Shown one piece after another: positions 13,130-28,100 of a DNA stretch of 64,000 nucleotides. This DNA comes from Phoronis australis (taxonomy: Eukaryota > Phoronida > Phoronidae). The DNA is taken from the NCBI GenBank assembly GCA_002633005.1, contig NMRA01000708.1:62001-126000 (forward strand), written 5' to 3'. Position 1 is the first letter of the stretch, and each line of letters begins with the position of its first letter. A program made the translations under genes and the position numbers. The notes under the pieces are model-generated. The model was not told the origin of the DNA, did not search any database, and saw only the letters and a list, made by a program, of their open reading frames with translations.

Positions 13130-16100
13130 TCAAACAATGTGCGGTTTAGTGAGAGTGTCCGGTATCTTCAGCTCCCTGCGTACATAGAACAGGATGTAGG
13201 CCTTGCACCTTGCTACCGTTTCCTCATCACATGCGGTCACGCTGCTGTCGTTGAAGTGGTACCATCGCCCCTCGTGTATGGCGTATGCCGTGTAGTGACC
13301 TGACCCGGCCCTGCAATATAACTCATCAGTCAGTGCTACAAATATACAATGACAAAACCCAAGAATGTAGCAGTGGGACACTTTGAGACGGGGCCACCCG
13401 GCTGTACCAGGAGGTATTTCGATAGGGGAACATTTTAACTTTGTGAGAAGTACCTCTTACAGTGCACGTGGCAACGCGAGGTGCGTTTTAAACAAAAGTG
13501 GAATTGCCTCCTCATCCACTAGAGGTCACTAGTATTCAGTTTCATGTGATCAGTCACCACATTGCTGCTTGAAAGCCTCCAACTCACCACACTAAAACTG
13601 TCCGGAAGACCCTTTTGTGGGTGTTGTGTATTATTCCACAAGGCCCAGGAGCATGACTGCCAATCCCTCTGCTATCAAAAGCTCAAGGCTTCAAGCACAG
13701 CTGGCACTCAGCACTGCTGCAGGACCATTTCACAACACTATATATGCTATTGAGATCACGTGCCTTGCTAGCAATGCATGGCAACATTGAACAATGACTT
13801 GCATAATCTCACCAAACTTGCCAGACACTAGCCTTAACAAACGCAGCTCAGTCTCAACACCTCGATACGCAACAACTTAAACTATAAGTCTGTAATGGCC
13901 AATTTAATAAAGCAATGTATTGCTGAAAATTTGTGAAATAAAATTTGATTGGACATACTAATACGCAAAAAATATTTTTGGGGAGAAATTTGGCAAGAAA
14001 CATTAATTTAACAGCCTGCAACCACTCAACAAGCAGCGTCTACAATACACATCATACATTGCCAACATGAATTATTGTAAAAATGTTCCAACAACAAATC
14101 GCGCATGTAGTGAATTAGCGTGAGTGATGAATTACCAGCACTGAAACACCGTTATACGCAGAATTACGGCAAACACAGACATCAACATGTGAAGGACTTC
14201 AGACTACAAAGATCAGCAATCGCGAGCTCAGAACTCTAGCCTAAGAGTAATCATCACAGTCCGTCCTTCATTGGTATTAATGTTCTAGACGTGACAAATT
14301 GTGCGCCAAAGCTTCTCGAAAACATCACTCGTATTTTCTTCCGGTGTTGCGAAACAACCTGGGAGAATATTGTAAAGTTTTTTCCTATAAAATCTGAATT
14401 CAAATTATTTGCACCATAAATTTCAACTAGATGAATGATCAAGTCCAACAAATAAGTCCTTCATTCCTCTTCCCTCACCCCTCAAACAATACGAGATCGG
14501 CTTACCCTGATCCATGATGTACAATAACAGCTGCCAGATCATATTCATTGCTACCACCACTGTTTCTGGTGCCATGCTGAAAAAAATGATGTTAAACTAT
14601 GCTACTGACGACTCATTAGAGATCTTGTCCATGAGCAAAGAGGCAATGGCAGCTCATTAGTTGAGAAGTGTGTGATGCTCTACAAAGATCCATATAAACA
14701 TATCCAAGGGTTTACGTGCCTAACAAACAACAATTCCGTTGTCCGAATAATTGCTTCACACGACTTGATTTGAACAGAATTTACTTTCCACACGGAGAAC
14801 TCTTGTAAAGTGAGACCGGGAAATTAGTAGTCCACACACCCTTGAATACAATAATTGGACAACTCTTAATGGTAACTGTCATATCTGATTGACTTCTCAA
14901 AAATTAACACTGCAAAGCAGTGGCTGACACATCAAAAGCACTATGGAAAGGATCTCAGAAACTTCAACCTATTCAGCAGTACAGAGTTCAGAACTCTAGC
15001 CTAAAGTTATCATCATGAATCCTTCCACCTACAGAAAAGACAGTGGTAAATTCATGGTTATTGGTTATTAAAATTCATGGTTATCAGACCTTTGCCATTA
15101 CTCTTCAACACGCCCTGCATGTTATCACAAGAAAGGGTGATGTCTGTATGTCTAAGTGGTAGCTGAGAAACTACTCTAAACAGTCGTTATACAAACTATT
15201 TTCCCCGGAAGATGACCGCCCCTTGCCGTCTTTACGGACGTCCTGGCACAGCATCATAATGGTTGCACATTCCAGATACTCCATACTACACTGTGTTGTC
15301 AGTCACAGGCATTGACCAAGTGTGGTTTAGCCAGAAAGGTACACAAATAAATAATCCATAATGATATAGTAACTTTTTCTGTGCCCGTTATAATTATACC
15401 TTATAGATTTCACATTGCATACAGATAGTCCATTTCAACCCTATCAATGAAACAGACCAATGCATGGTATACTCTACTTAACCTTAACACTGACCAAGTT
15501 GCCCAGCACAAAGTGGCTCATGTCTAGACCGTGAACGGGGAACTCCACAAATGTCTCCACCTTCACTCTCATGTACGTGTTCCAGCGGAAACGCTTCAGG
15601 TGTAAACATAGCACCTGTAATGAATAAACACGCAACACGTCAATTAATCAGAGAATCTTTTAAAGCAACTATTAACCCTCATTCTGTCCAAGAAGCAAAC
15701 TTTTGATTTAGGTTACTGTCACATTAATTTTAACAACCTATCACTTCTTTCTTAGCCCTGAAATAATGTTCAATTAGAATAAGGAACAATTTGAGACCAA
15801 TCCCATAATGTTAAGTGGTATAAATCAAAAATTGTTCTTTGTGATGAAAGGGGAGTATATACCTACTTTAGCACGCATTTTACCACTGTGTTAAAAGACA
15901 GGTGTAGCTCAGTGGCTTGTATTCCAAAGTTCCATTGATTCGATTCAAGTTTGACGACACTGGCCAATGACTGAGCACTGCACTATCATGTTTCTGATCA
16001 TATGAACTCTGTCTTAACAGTGGAGCATCAAAGTGGACAAGAACTTGGAAAAGGAATTTCTGACAACAGGCTAATATTTTTAAAAGATATTTGCCAACAT

Positions 16101-19100
16101 CTTGTGACTTTTTTGCACACGTGATGGTCAAATTCTGTTACTCAACACTGCAAGCTGAACGGCATACAGCCAATGAAATAACTTTGAATCCCAACCATCT
16201 ATTTGCAATGTAAAGAACACTACGGATATCTATATTTGTCAAGTGACCTCCACTACAGCATCACACATACGAACACTTAACATCAGTAAAATTTCAAAAG
16301 TGTTACTCAGAGAAATCAAAGAATCCTCAAACTCTGCTAGAAGCAGATCAGAACTCTAGCCTTTGTGATCATCATAGTAACATTCAGGGGAAAATTAATA
16401 AAAAAAGTTTAAGTAGAGAACTCATTGACATTCTGAATTCAACATCTCATTCAGTATTTCCAATTGGCATGGACACCTATAAGACTATTTTGAGCTATTG
16501 ATATTCACAATTAGCAAGAAGTAGACATGGTGATTTTCAATAGTTTAGAGAATGGCTTGCATAATTTAAGTGACATTAAACCCATGGTTTCTGTCAAAAC
16601 AACAAGTTTTGATGCAGACCATTAACCCTTATAAGAATGGGTCTCTCCTTCATCCTTACTCAGTTTAGAGGGGATCTCTAGCACAAGTACTGGCATTCCG
16701 TTATTTATTCAGACCAAGCTTGTAAAATTTCAGATCGTGGCATGACCTGAAAGTCTACAGGCTTGGTCTCAAACAATATCAAACTGTCAGTTATTTAGAA
16801 CTTTACTAAGGAAACATTTTTAGACCAAACTTTCAGAATGAAAATGGCCTAAATAAAAAATTGTGTGTGACCGAAAATACGGCTTTAATGCCTCTTCAAT
16901 TCGAATACCAATATACTTGTTTCTATAGTTTTACAATTTAACAAAATTCATAACTGAATAACTTCCAACTTTGGCAAAAAGAAAGATGTAAAACTTCTCT
17001 AGACTTCTCCTCTACATCTAAACCCATCTTCTATTCAGTCTGATTTACAGTACTACACACAGCAGACTGTCTATGGAAATGTTATTGATGAGGAAAAAGC
17101 TAAACCCGTGTTTCATACATTCGGCAGTCGACGTATCCAGAACTTTTTCGTGGACGGTTGTCGTCTTTTGCAGTTGCTGCACATATACAGTTCCGATTCT
17201 TCTAGCTGTTCTACGTCTGTGAAACTTTGTAGACAATCTGAAACGCACACACACAGGCTTCTTTCGTAAAATTACTCTGAAAGTGACTTAAGAGAGTAAT
17301 TTGATCTTTCACTTCCAATTCACAACTGCTGAAAAATGGTTAATTCAAGTAACTATGAGCACATCATACTCACAAAATGTGAAGTGTAAAGCCAAACTTC
17401 TGACTCGATTCTTTGATCACTTTTCATGAAAAATACCTGCTACTCATCACCAAGTCACCTATGATATCACAAGACATAAACAAACCTACAACCATCCCAC
17501 AGTGCACTTAAAACGCATTCGCAGCCGCTCACCAACCCAAGATTTGCAATAAATGAAATCTCCCGCATTGCATCATCTATTAATTGCTTTCGTCATTACC
17601 CACACACATACACCCAAATAACAGGCCAGAAGAAGCACAATATACCCTGCAATGCCAAACACTCACATTCCCAAACTGAGTATTTCTTTTAGCAAAACTC
17701 ACCCTGTAAGTGGCAGAGTGTTTCTCCTTCCCTTGGCTTCGGCGTTTTCGACGTAAAGTGCGACGGTATGTCCAGCGACAGATCCAGGAAAGGGTCGTGT
17801 TTTTTTGATTCCACTCCGCAAGTCAGACAGTTGACTTCGTTCTGTAGTATTCCCCCAAAAATGGCCGTCACTATCGTGCTCTTGCCCTTCGGACCTATGT
17901 ACGGGCTCGTCGAGTTTGGGTAGGAGAGTAACGTTAGCAGCTCAGTGTGCAGTCGGTCCAACAGGTAGCGCATGAACTCGTGAGCATCCTGCTGTTGGTA
18001 GCCCCTGAAACAACATTACAATGACAGTTGCAGGCAGTCTGGTACACATTGTATCAAACAAACGTGGGCCGTTCGAGTGGGCCCACTGAGCTGATCACCT
18101 GGAACCCTGTTTATCCTTATTAATATATGAATAAAACGGAGTTGAGGAGCTAGAGATCTGACTCCAGGGCCTATCAGTGGGCCTCAGTGGGACTCGAACC
18201 CACGGCCTTGAGTAAAAGAAGTAGACACCTATCGCACCAGGCCACACTGCCTCCTCTGAAACAATGTTAGTTGGTGTTTCGAAGCCTATCTTGAGTGGTA
18301 ACTTATGATAATTTGGTTTCTTGAGTATGTTGAGAGCATTGCTCTGAGCCCACCAATGCCATAAATTGGCTAATGTAATGAACTGTTAGACTTATTGGCT
18401 TGCTGGGATCTTGAAAAGTAGGCACCACTTTACATGGCACGTGTAATGGAGATTTGACGGTGACAACTGATACCAGAATAGCATGTGCTGAAGGATTTCA
18501 GAATGTACAAAATAGACATCAGTAGTTCAGAACTCTAGCCTAAAGTATTCATCATGAATCCTTCCTTTAGATACAAAAACACAATGGGTCTGTAGGCAAC
18601 TATTAAAGGGGGATTGTGACACATGCAATAATCGGACCTTAAGTGTTCAATAGTCTCCCTCCTCTGTCATTACAAATTCTCGACTTATTAAATAAATGCA
18701 GGATAGTCACAGTCCCGAACGTGGGATACTTCTCTCTGTGTCGATGAGAGTGTGAAAACCCAACAGCCAAATAGCACCTCATGACAGAAGACCGTGACTG
18801 AATCAAGGTACACAATTCCATATGAAAGAGAAGGGTACCTGAATCGAGGCACGACCCTCCACATGACAGAAAACAGTATCCGAATCGAGGCAAAACCTTC
18901 CAAATGACAGAAAAAAGTACCTGAATCGAGGCACGACCTTCCATATGACAGAGAAGAGGGACTCTGGACATATTGCAGCCTTATTTCCCTGCCACAGTGC
19001 AATGAGTGTCTTCCTCAATTCCTCCACTAAAAAGCTGAAATGAAAAAAAAAATCTTGTTCACAGTCCAGCTCTTAACATAAATTGCAAAATCAATAAAAC

Positions 19101-22100
19101 CTGAGCATAAGTGATACTCAGTGCTCACACAGTTCCTAATTTCTAACTTTGGCTCACAACAACAACCTTGATGTCACAGAAGGCCTTATGAACATGGCTG
19201 TGAACTTAGCCAAATCTCAGCAAAACTAAAGATTTTAACTCAATAAAAGTTAACATTTTCTGAAAGTGGAAAACTCGCAGATTTTGAATTAAAACTTTAA
19301 AACAATTTCCCTATAATTGGATCACGTGACCATGTCTTTTTCGCAACATGTTCCAAAAAATAAAGGAGCAGTCACAGCAAACCAATGGTAGCAATATCAT
19401 GTCTTTGACTAAATTTCATTTGATTTAAGTGTTCAAGATGAAATTATTAAATTATTTCATATTCATTCTATCCGATTTTTATAATTTTTTTCAGAAAAAC
19501 TCCTATATTTTTATAGCCCTCATGCAGAAGTTCCGAGAACAGTACATAAACCACGGCATCTGAAAGTTTCATGTAAATCTTCTCTGCCATTTTTGAAATA
19601 TGATGTTCTGAAGTTAACCACATTGGAACATATTTCTAGGGTCTTACTTAACCTTAACTATCAGTCCGAGTGCCAATGATGCAGTGAGCATCATAAAACA
19701 CTTCAAGTTGCAAAGCCAATGTCTTAGCTTGCATAGGCACAGAAAGTGTGACATAACTCTACTGGGGTGGTCTTGGACACTCCACCCTCATTTGTATTAA
19801 TCTTCCCACTTCTCTATGGGCAATTACATTGGGTCAGAAGTTGTAACTAAAAAGTCACCAGTAAACCTGTTTTAGCAAACACTAGGCTAATCTATGGTTC
19901 ACCGCTGTTGAGGCATCAGTTTCAGATTTTGTTGAAATTTGCGGGTTTGAGCAAAAGCGTCAGTGTAACTGAATAGGCCGCTATTTATCTACAGCTTGGA
20001 GTAGTTACTAGGGATGTGACGTAATCACTATCTATCCCTATTGCAGCAGATAGACCATAACAAAGATTAATGGGGATATAATCAAAGTCCACATTATCAT
20101 TAAATCTCATCAGATGACACTGTTCAAAATTCTCACCGAGATAAACATCAGATTTTTACCGCCACCCCCTATTAATACCCCCCCCCCCCGAGCTAGACCA
20201 ACACATCATACATACCATTAGTGTGACACACTTACATGTCGTCAGTTGCTGCCTTGTTCTGCCTTGTGTTATGTTTCTTCTTGCTGTTGTTCACTTTATG
20301 ACAGTGTTCTAGAGATGGCAACTGTTTGATATAGCCACAGAACTGGTGGATGTTGCTATGGAAACAAAGAGACGAGAACACTGATTGGAAAGTAACGGTT
20401 GTATTCTCCACTCGCTAGCCTGTTTACGCAGCTGTAAGCTGCAAACTAGTAGGGCAAGAATGACTCGTCATTTCAGGTATTCGTATGAGGCACGCAATGT
20501 GTGCAGTGTGCAATGTGACAACGTGTCGCAACGCAAGAAAGGAAGATGGCGTTTGAGCCAAGTCACAAAATTAGAACACGCCACAGACACTGGTAATAGA
20601 CTGGATTGCACCAGTTTTCACAATCCATTGGAGTCTTTTCAAACACTAAAAGAAACTTACAAGCTTTCTAAAAAGTACAGCGAGTGTGCTTGCAGCATTA
20701 CTAACTTGGTCGATTTAGGTACATGGTACAAAAAACATACAAAATTACCCAGAATTCCCCCATCACGATGGCTGAGCACAGGCAAAATTCACCATCAGAG
20801 AAGCTAGAACAACCAGTCATGACACCTACTGACAGGTAAGCACCAATCATGGCAGAGGAATTGGTATTTCCTCCGATTACGTTTGGTGTGTATTGTATTT
20901 ACCATCACCTCAGAAAATCTCAATCTACAGTTTATCTCCATCTCACTCCTGTGGTTGCGTAGAATGCAGTTCAAATTTACCTAAGGGACTGTAGAACCGC
21001 ATTCATGAAACAAGTGTTCCCTAAATTTCGCAGACCAGATGTTTTCGGTCGAGGAGGTTTCACTTTGGAACCATCTTCCTGAAAAGCAAATTACACAAGC
21101 ACGTCAACGCAAGCTTACTGGACACGAACAAATGACGGAATGAACAAAAGAGCGTGTGAAAAAGTGACAAAGGGAAGGTGAAGACAAATAAAACCATAAA
21201 ATACTCACCAATTCAGAACACAATATGGTAGACAAGTGAAAGCTTACTTTTGATCGTTTCATAAAACACAGGTAGAACCAAACAAAGGTTTATTATTATA
21301 AAGTATAATATTTTACCAATAGTTACCATCAGACACTGTTATGAGAGAAATTGTGGGTAGTGAAATATCATTAGAAGTCTTTTTTGTTTGAAGTTGTAAA
21401 TTTGAGAATTTACCACACGATCATAACACATTCCTAGCCTCATATTATTCCTCAGTGGCGTTTCATATCTACACATGCATGAACTTTAATCATTACAGAA
21501 AAAGAAAATATTAAATCAAGATCGCTTTTGGAACCAAAAAGCTGTACCTTGACGTTGCCATCATTAAAATGGAATACACATAGACAGGAAGCCATGGGAA
21601 TCTAACAAGAGAGATGTGACACCAGGTTTAAACAATGAATGTCATCCTTCTTTCAACCACATCCTTTGGCTTTAATGACTGAAGTTCGCACATGTGCACA
21701 CGTGAAGAACTCCGAGGGATAATGTGAGCGTACGAAGATACCTGACGTATTCACTGTTCAGGATGTGATACGGACAGCACAGAAGCAGCATTCAGCCTGT
21801 ACATTTCTTCCAGAGAAACATGTCGGCTTCAATGTGGAACCAGCACAAATCAAAGCAGTGACTCTCATTCACTCACCGTTTTTAGCTTCTTTACACACTT
21901 CCCTCCGTCCGACGTCTCTGTTGACTCTCGCCGACGTGGCTTTGGCTGATTGTTCTCTTGTGTGCTGCTGTTGCTATGGTTATCACAGTCCAGACTGAGG
22001 TTTGATCGTTGAATCAGTTCTTCATTTTCCCGATTTTCATCTCGTGCTCTGCACAAACGCAAACACAAACTTCTCAACAGTAAGAACATCTGATCAGACA

Positions 22101-25100
22101 CATTTTCATCATCCAGACAGAGCACACATTAAGTTGCTTGAATACACCAAATTTCTATGAAACAAAACAAAGAAATCCAATGCATAACACGTGAAAACAC
22201 TACAACACAAGCACAAATACCGTGTACAGACAAATCAAAGGATGTTTTGAATTTTATTGTAAATAGAGATCTGGATTTTTCGCTACAGCAGAAAACTGGA
22301 CAGAATTCACAGAATCGAGACTTCTTTCACGGAATTCACATACGTCAGTAAGATCCTATGATTTTAATAAGTTTGGTTTTTAAATACTAAAAATTCAAAA
22401 TTTATCTAATTAATTACCTGAGACTGATTCTGCTCACAAACCGATCACCAACCTCATTGCAAGAAACAGGTTCACGTAGTTGTTCAATCAACTGTTTCTT
22501 TCTAGTTTTCAGAAACAAGAAACATGACATGCAGCAAAGAATCGGTAAAATGGAGCTGCAGCATAAATGCAGTGGAAAGGATGAGATAAGTTCCAAAATA
22601 TTTTCATGTTGTTCATACAATCAGTAAAATGTAATTTGCTCATCGGCAAATGGAAGACACAAAATTTTATGTTTGCTAAAACGGATTTCAAAGCGGAAAA
22701 TCAGTGTGTTTACTAATGCTCTCCACTTTGGTGATCATGCGGCCAATTACATAGAAATAAGCTCATTCGACGGCTCATTCTGATGAAAAACAGTCTAGGC
22801 AACCTGCGTTCTTACATACAACATCTACTTCACATTCAGAGAGTATCGAGAAAGACGACACAAAATCACGCAATAGGAAGGCAAATTAATTCGGGACCTT
22901 ACTCCCAAACAAACACGAAGTCACGCGCAAAAAATGCAAAATCCCCACCAATAAAGAGATTGATCGGACAGGCTTGAACGGTGGCAAGAGCATCGCCAGT
23001 GTCTTACCGTTTCCTTAGGCAACGTAATCAGAAATCTTAGTAGTGAGTGCACAATTGATCTAATGTCCAGTTCCTCACCTTTCTCGTAATGACTGTATAG
23101 ATTGGAGACACTTGCGTACTTGATCTATGTGACCGTGTTCTGTGTCGTTGATTACAAATTCATCACAGATATAACTGCAACAGGATAAAGACTGAATGTG
23201 AGAACCACGCGATTTTGAGCTCCCCGGCCACAAAACCTTCCATACAATCTTACAGAGGAAACAGCTACCATGGGCTTTCTTTTAAAGACACCCGTAATGT
23301 TTTTGATCAATCTTCAGTTAACTAACAACAGTTGCTGTCAAAATTATTATGGTCCTATTTTCAGAGATTGCCTGCCTTATTATTACATGTAAAAAACTAC
23401 AAAGATCAATATTCTTGTATATCACAAATCACACTGACAATGAAGTGGAGTTCTCATAATGATTACTCAGACTGAAAACAAAATGTCACAGACAGGGTCA
23501 TTGACATTGTCTTACATGTATCATCACGCGACTTTTCCATCCTGACAGCAAGACTGTATTCTGGGGAGGACATTGCTCATGCTTTCCTACGGACACCTTT
23601 ATATTTACCCAGAATTCAATGTTAGGGCACCATCACCAGAAGCAGTTGGTCATTGTCTTGTACAGTTGTAATACTTTTTATGAGAAAATTGACAAAACGC
23701 AACTCCTAAATGAAGGATTACCAGGTTTGCGGCCAAATAGGATAAACCCGGTAACACTCCATAAAAATCATTTTCCTAAAATTACATATAATCATGAACG
23801 TCCCTTTGAATCTACATCCCTAATGCATATCAATCCATGCGTGCTACGAACTATCGACTCAAGAGATCTCAGCTTCGATGATCAAAATTTGCTAATATCC
23901 TTGATGGCGTTCTATTTAATGTACGGACAGCCAATGAATAACTAATTGTGTGACAATTGACGTCCATGCTGTACAAGATAAAGCCTTGCTTCATACTCCC
24001 ACTCACCAGAATACTGCGTAGTTTGTACAGTCCATGCAGACTGCGTGTTCATTCTTTTCCCCATGGTGTTCCTTGGCATGTCCATTCACGTACCTGTAAA
24101 CAGTCCACCAGATGTCAAAAGCGACATAAGCATTAAAATATATAGTTCCTTCATTCCCTAAGAATAAAAATTTAGAAATAGAGACTATGGTAATCTCCCA
24201 TTTTGTACGATAATTGCCAAAAGGACATTTTTCCACTTTTCGAATTTTATGATTCATAGTTTTGTTTTTCGATAACAGTTGAGTACAAGTCATGCTAATG
24301 ACGCAGACAACTGTTTCTAAAACTTTATTTTCAAATGGAAAATTTGACAAAATAAAATTCGAGGTTTCCGTCATCTCATGTGCTAAATCGAAAAGTGTGT
24401 ACTGCAACTATTAACAATTGGTTTCAAAGTGTTTGTTACCATGACAACAAATGATTTGTACCATAAAAGGAAGTGAGTGATCACCTGTGACTAAAATGAC
24501 GACGAAAATAATTTTTTGTCATTGCATGGAAAGATTTGAGCAGTTTGCATACATTTCCTTCTCAGATAATACATTTATTTACCCAGAAATCATATTATTA
24601 ATGATTAATGGATATGACTGGGGTTGGGTGACCCCAGCTAAATATCCTTACAGCATAAATATCAATGGATCATACAGAACAAAACAGGCATTTTGAAAAT
24701 AACTCATAGTGATTGGGCATACATTCAACATGAGATTATTATAAACGAGGGGTAGAGGAAAGGGGAAGGACTTTCATACATGCATTCACTCGATTTAATT
24801 AACTTACCGTAAGTAATGTTTACAGTTACGCAAGATTATCCGCATAAAAAGTCAAATTTATTACAAGATGAAGAAGTAGTTAAAAATACCATCACTTGTA
24901 TGAAAAGGATACGTAGTTTTATTCATTTGAATGAGATGCTTACAAAATCCTGCTGCCTGTCAAAAACAAGTCTTGTTTCAGGTCACTTACATCTTACAGT
25001 TGCACACAAACTGTTCCTTCAGTCAAATCTGAGGCGAATTCAGGGTTTTCAAAGCACTACTTATAGTTTATTAATTACTAGAGGCCAGGCTCATAAAATT

Positions 25101-28100
25101 TCAGATCAAGCTTGGTCTAAAAAACCCGAATTCTCAGATATAATCTCTAACCCAGAGACCACAACTAACTTGAATGAGGACAAGACAAGACCAATTTTAC
25201 AACATAAATGTCTAAATCAAAACCTGTTTTTTTACAGAAAGCATAGGTTTAATGCTGTTTTAACCATGCAGAATTAGAAACAGAAAGTTATAATTTACTG
25301 TGCTCAGCTGAACACAAGATTACACTGAATAACTGGATGGAGATAGTTACGTAGTCTAAGTAAACTTTGACAAAGTGCATGAAGGTAAAAATTCAGACAG
25401 AGTGTCCAGTAACCACACTCCCAAGAGTAGCAGGTTTCATATTGTATTCATGGAAAACAAAAGGCATCTTTGTTTGAACTGAGAGTCAGTGTTTATAAAG
25501 ATGACTCATAGGCCCAGACAGAACCCAGTGAGACATAGGGACCTCTATTGTGCACAGATATAACTGGTGCCACATTGATTTCTGCCTTTTCTTTCTCATC
25601 TTCACTGGTCACCATGGCAATGACAGAATGAACTTCCGTGCACCCCAAGGACAAAAAGTAGCACCCTTCAATCACAAACATACAGGGAATGCACATCTTC
25701 ACTTCATCCCTAGCTACATCATCGCCAATATACATTAAACGTGTTCTTGTGTTGCACAATGAAGTAACAGTGATCTTAATATCTTCCTGGCACATTCTTA
25801 CAGCCTGTTGTGACAAGATAAAACACTCCCAGTACACGGCAGTATGTCACTGATAAACGTTCAGTAGTTACTGCACACACAAGGCAGGGCCACAGCTGAA
25901 TTAAGAAATGCTATCAATAGAGATCAGATCCACAGCTTTGGCTAGACATAACCAGCTCACCCAAGCATTTACTACCATTTACTCAGATTGCAGTTAAGAG
26001 TTCAGCCAACATTGGTTGACAAGTTAACTGGCAAAAACAAATCATGACATAAGGAGCGAACATGGCAATTTAGATCTTGTTTGGTCGGAAGCATGCCAGA
26101 CTTTTAAAACAAGGGTAAATCTCCAAGAGCGTGTTTACGACAAAAACGACAAGCAAATTGCAAGCCAGTCCTCACACATGAATGAATTTCAGACTTCGGA
26201 ATTTGGAAGAATTAATTTATACTTTTCTTTCATCTCTCTCGTTTTCAGGTGAGGACAAAACTTGTAGGCAAATTGTGACAAATAACAGCCCCGTGAATTC
26301 TGTACTTAATTTAGACATAGTAAACCAAAGTATTCCATGCAATGGGAACCACTGTAGGGGCACAAGTACCCCCACAGCAGCAAGGGTGACAGGGCATCTT
26401 TACCGGCAACACACCATGTCACATAAGACCACAGGAAATCAGGGAGTGGAAACAATTTCATGTCCATACCTCTGGAGTTTAGGGGACCGAAGCCACAATT
26501 CCAAGGCATGGCCATAAAATCGATTGCTCCGCCTGAAAATCGGGGCCATTATCACAAAAGGCACTGCCACTGGAATGATTAGCTAAGGAGGCTAGAATGT
26601 TGACTTGCTGGACTAAGTTGTTAGAAAAATTACTACTTCTGTTCCATAAGCCATTTCTATAGACCAACAAGCCATACCCAGGCCACTGGTTTTATTCCAG
26701 GTAAGCTATGTAAGTACATACGTACCGGCCACAGTTCACCATTCCACAGTTCAAACAAATCCAAGGACTCTTCTCTGTATTGCACGCTGTAATCAGGAAT
26801 GTCAGTTACCACAAATCAGCCTTTTGGTATACAGTACAGTTAGTTTCATTAATGAACAACTGTTAAAAGCACGTTTTAGATCAAAGCGTTGCATATGTGT
26901 GAAGCTGCAGGAGAATCAGACATTAGGTGAATATGTAAAATGCTTTCAACAGTATAACTGAATGACAAATTTCTAAAATATTGCGTGAAAGAGTAAAACT
27001 TGACTAACCCATTACTGAATGGAAGACATCGACCTGAGCTCAATTGAACAGTGAAGCGACTACATCCCTGCCTTACATCACAAAACTATCTTTTGATTGA
27101 CAACTTATTGTTACCAAATTGGTCGGGAATTGATCCTTAGTCAAATTACAGGTGATTCCAGGGATTGGAAAGAACTGGCAGTTGTTATTGCTTCAGACCA
27201 GCCCCTAATGTGGATTGTCACAGCGGCCCGTTACTTCAGACCAGCCGCTAATGAGGGCCCCCATGGAAAGCAGTGTGAACTGGTGGGGCTACCCTCATTG
27301 TAAATATCGCATTAATAAATAATAAATAAATTGTCACAGCCGGTCATTTTATTGTTATAAGTAATAACAACCCATCAGTTTTACGCAATACCAGAAACTA
27401 ATTCTAATCTGCTAGGAACTAGTCCAGACCTATTGTATTGTCTAAATCAAAAGTTACCTTCTTTGATGAAATGGGGGTTTATAGTCGCTTTAAGCAAAAA
27501 ATTTTAATATCCTGTTGATGACATACATATACACCTGTACATGAGAATAAACACACAAGGTCAACAGAAAGCTCATAACAAAAATGTCTTTGAAAAAAAG
27601 CTTTATTTCAGATCTAGACACAGGGTAATACGGAGGACGCAATGCATATGAAACCATATAATTGAAGTGGTGATAAGCAAACCTTCCAACACAAAAACAA
27701 CTTTTGATTTAGACCACCTACTGTTGTGAAATTGGTGTCAATTTGTTTCTTAATCAGAATGTAAGTGTTTTCAAGGATTTGAAAGAACTGTCACTTCGTT
27801 AAATTGCTTGAGACCAGTATCTACAGGTAGGCTTGTCACAGTGGTTCATTTTACATGTCGCGCATGGTTTCAAGGAATAAAAATCTATCGGTTTTTGCAA
27901 AGCCAGAAATTACTTCTCATGAACTGAAACCAATTTCACAACTGTACCTAGTTTAAATAAAAATTTCACATAAATATTTGACAGACTTTGGCTTCAAGTA
28001 ATACACTCGTATCACAAACAATTTACACCATGGGTTGCCCATACTGGAATTCCATTTCATTATGTACCACATTAGAAAATACAAGGCACGTGGATGACAT

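Noticed and set aside
17238-17702. snoRNA candidates in USP3 intron 9 (TGATGA at about 17446 and 17571)
   Set aside because: No matching D' or D box, stem, or guide core.
18180-18256. Functional tRNA gene on -
   Set aside because: A and B boxes are good, but the acceptor stem does not close, and the same head-plus-tail recurs at 54786, so it is a SINE.
18803-19002. Repeat protein with SLFSVIWK-like units
   Set aside because: It is read-through of the 41-bp array beyond the real exon 8 donor. The correct product joins exon 9 at FRGYQQQ.
20385-20807. 140-codon open frame on + within USP3 intron 6
   Set aside because: It lies antisense in an intron, has no recognisable motif, and ends in unremarkable basic sequence. 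I cannot support it as a gene.
23440-23540. Fifth snoRNA in USP3 intron 4
   Set aside because: GTGATGA and CTGA occur, but the flanks do not pair and the shared guide is absent.
24816-25277. 153-codon open frame on + in USP3 intron 2
   Set aside because: No family resemblance, and it lies antisense in a long intron next to repeat-like sequence.
25493-25837. 114-codon frame on - in USP3 intron 2
   Set aside because: Same strand as USP3, but the exon 2 to exon 3 splice is already phase-perfect without it, and it has no USP3-like sequence.
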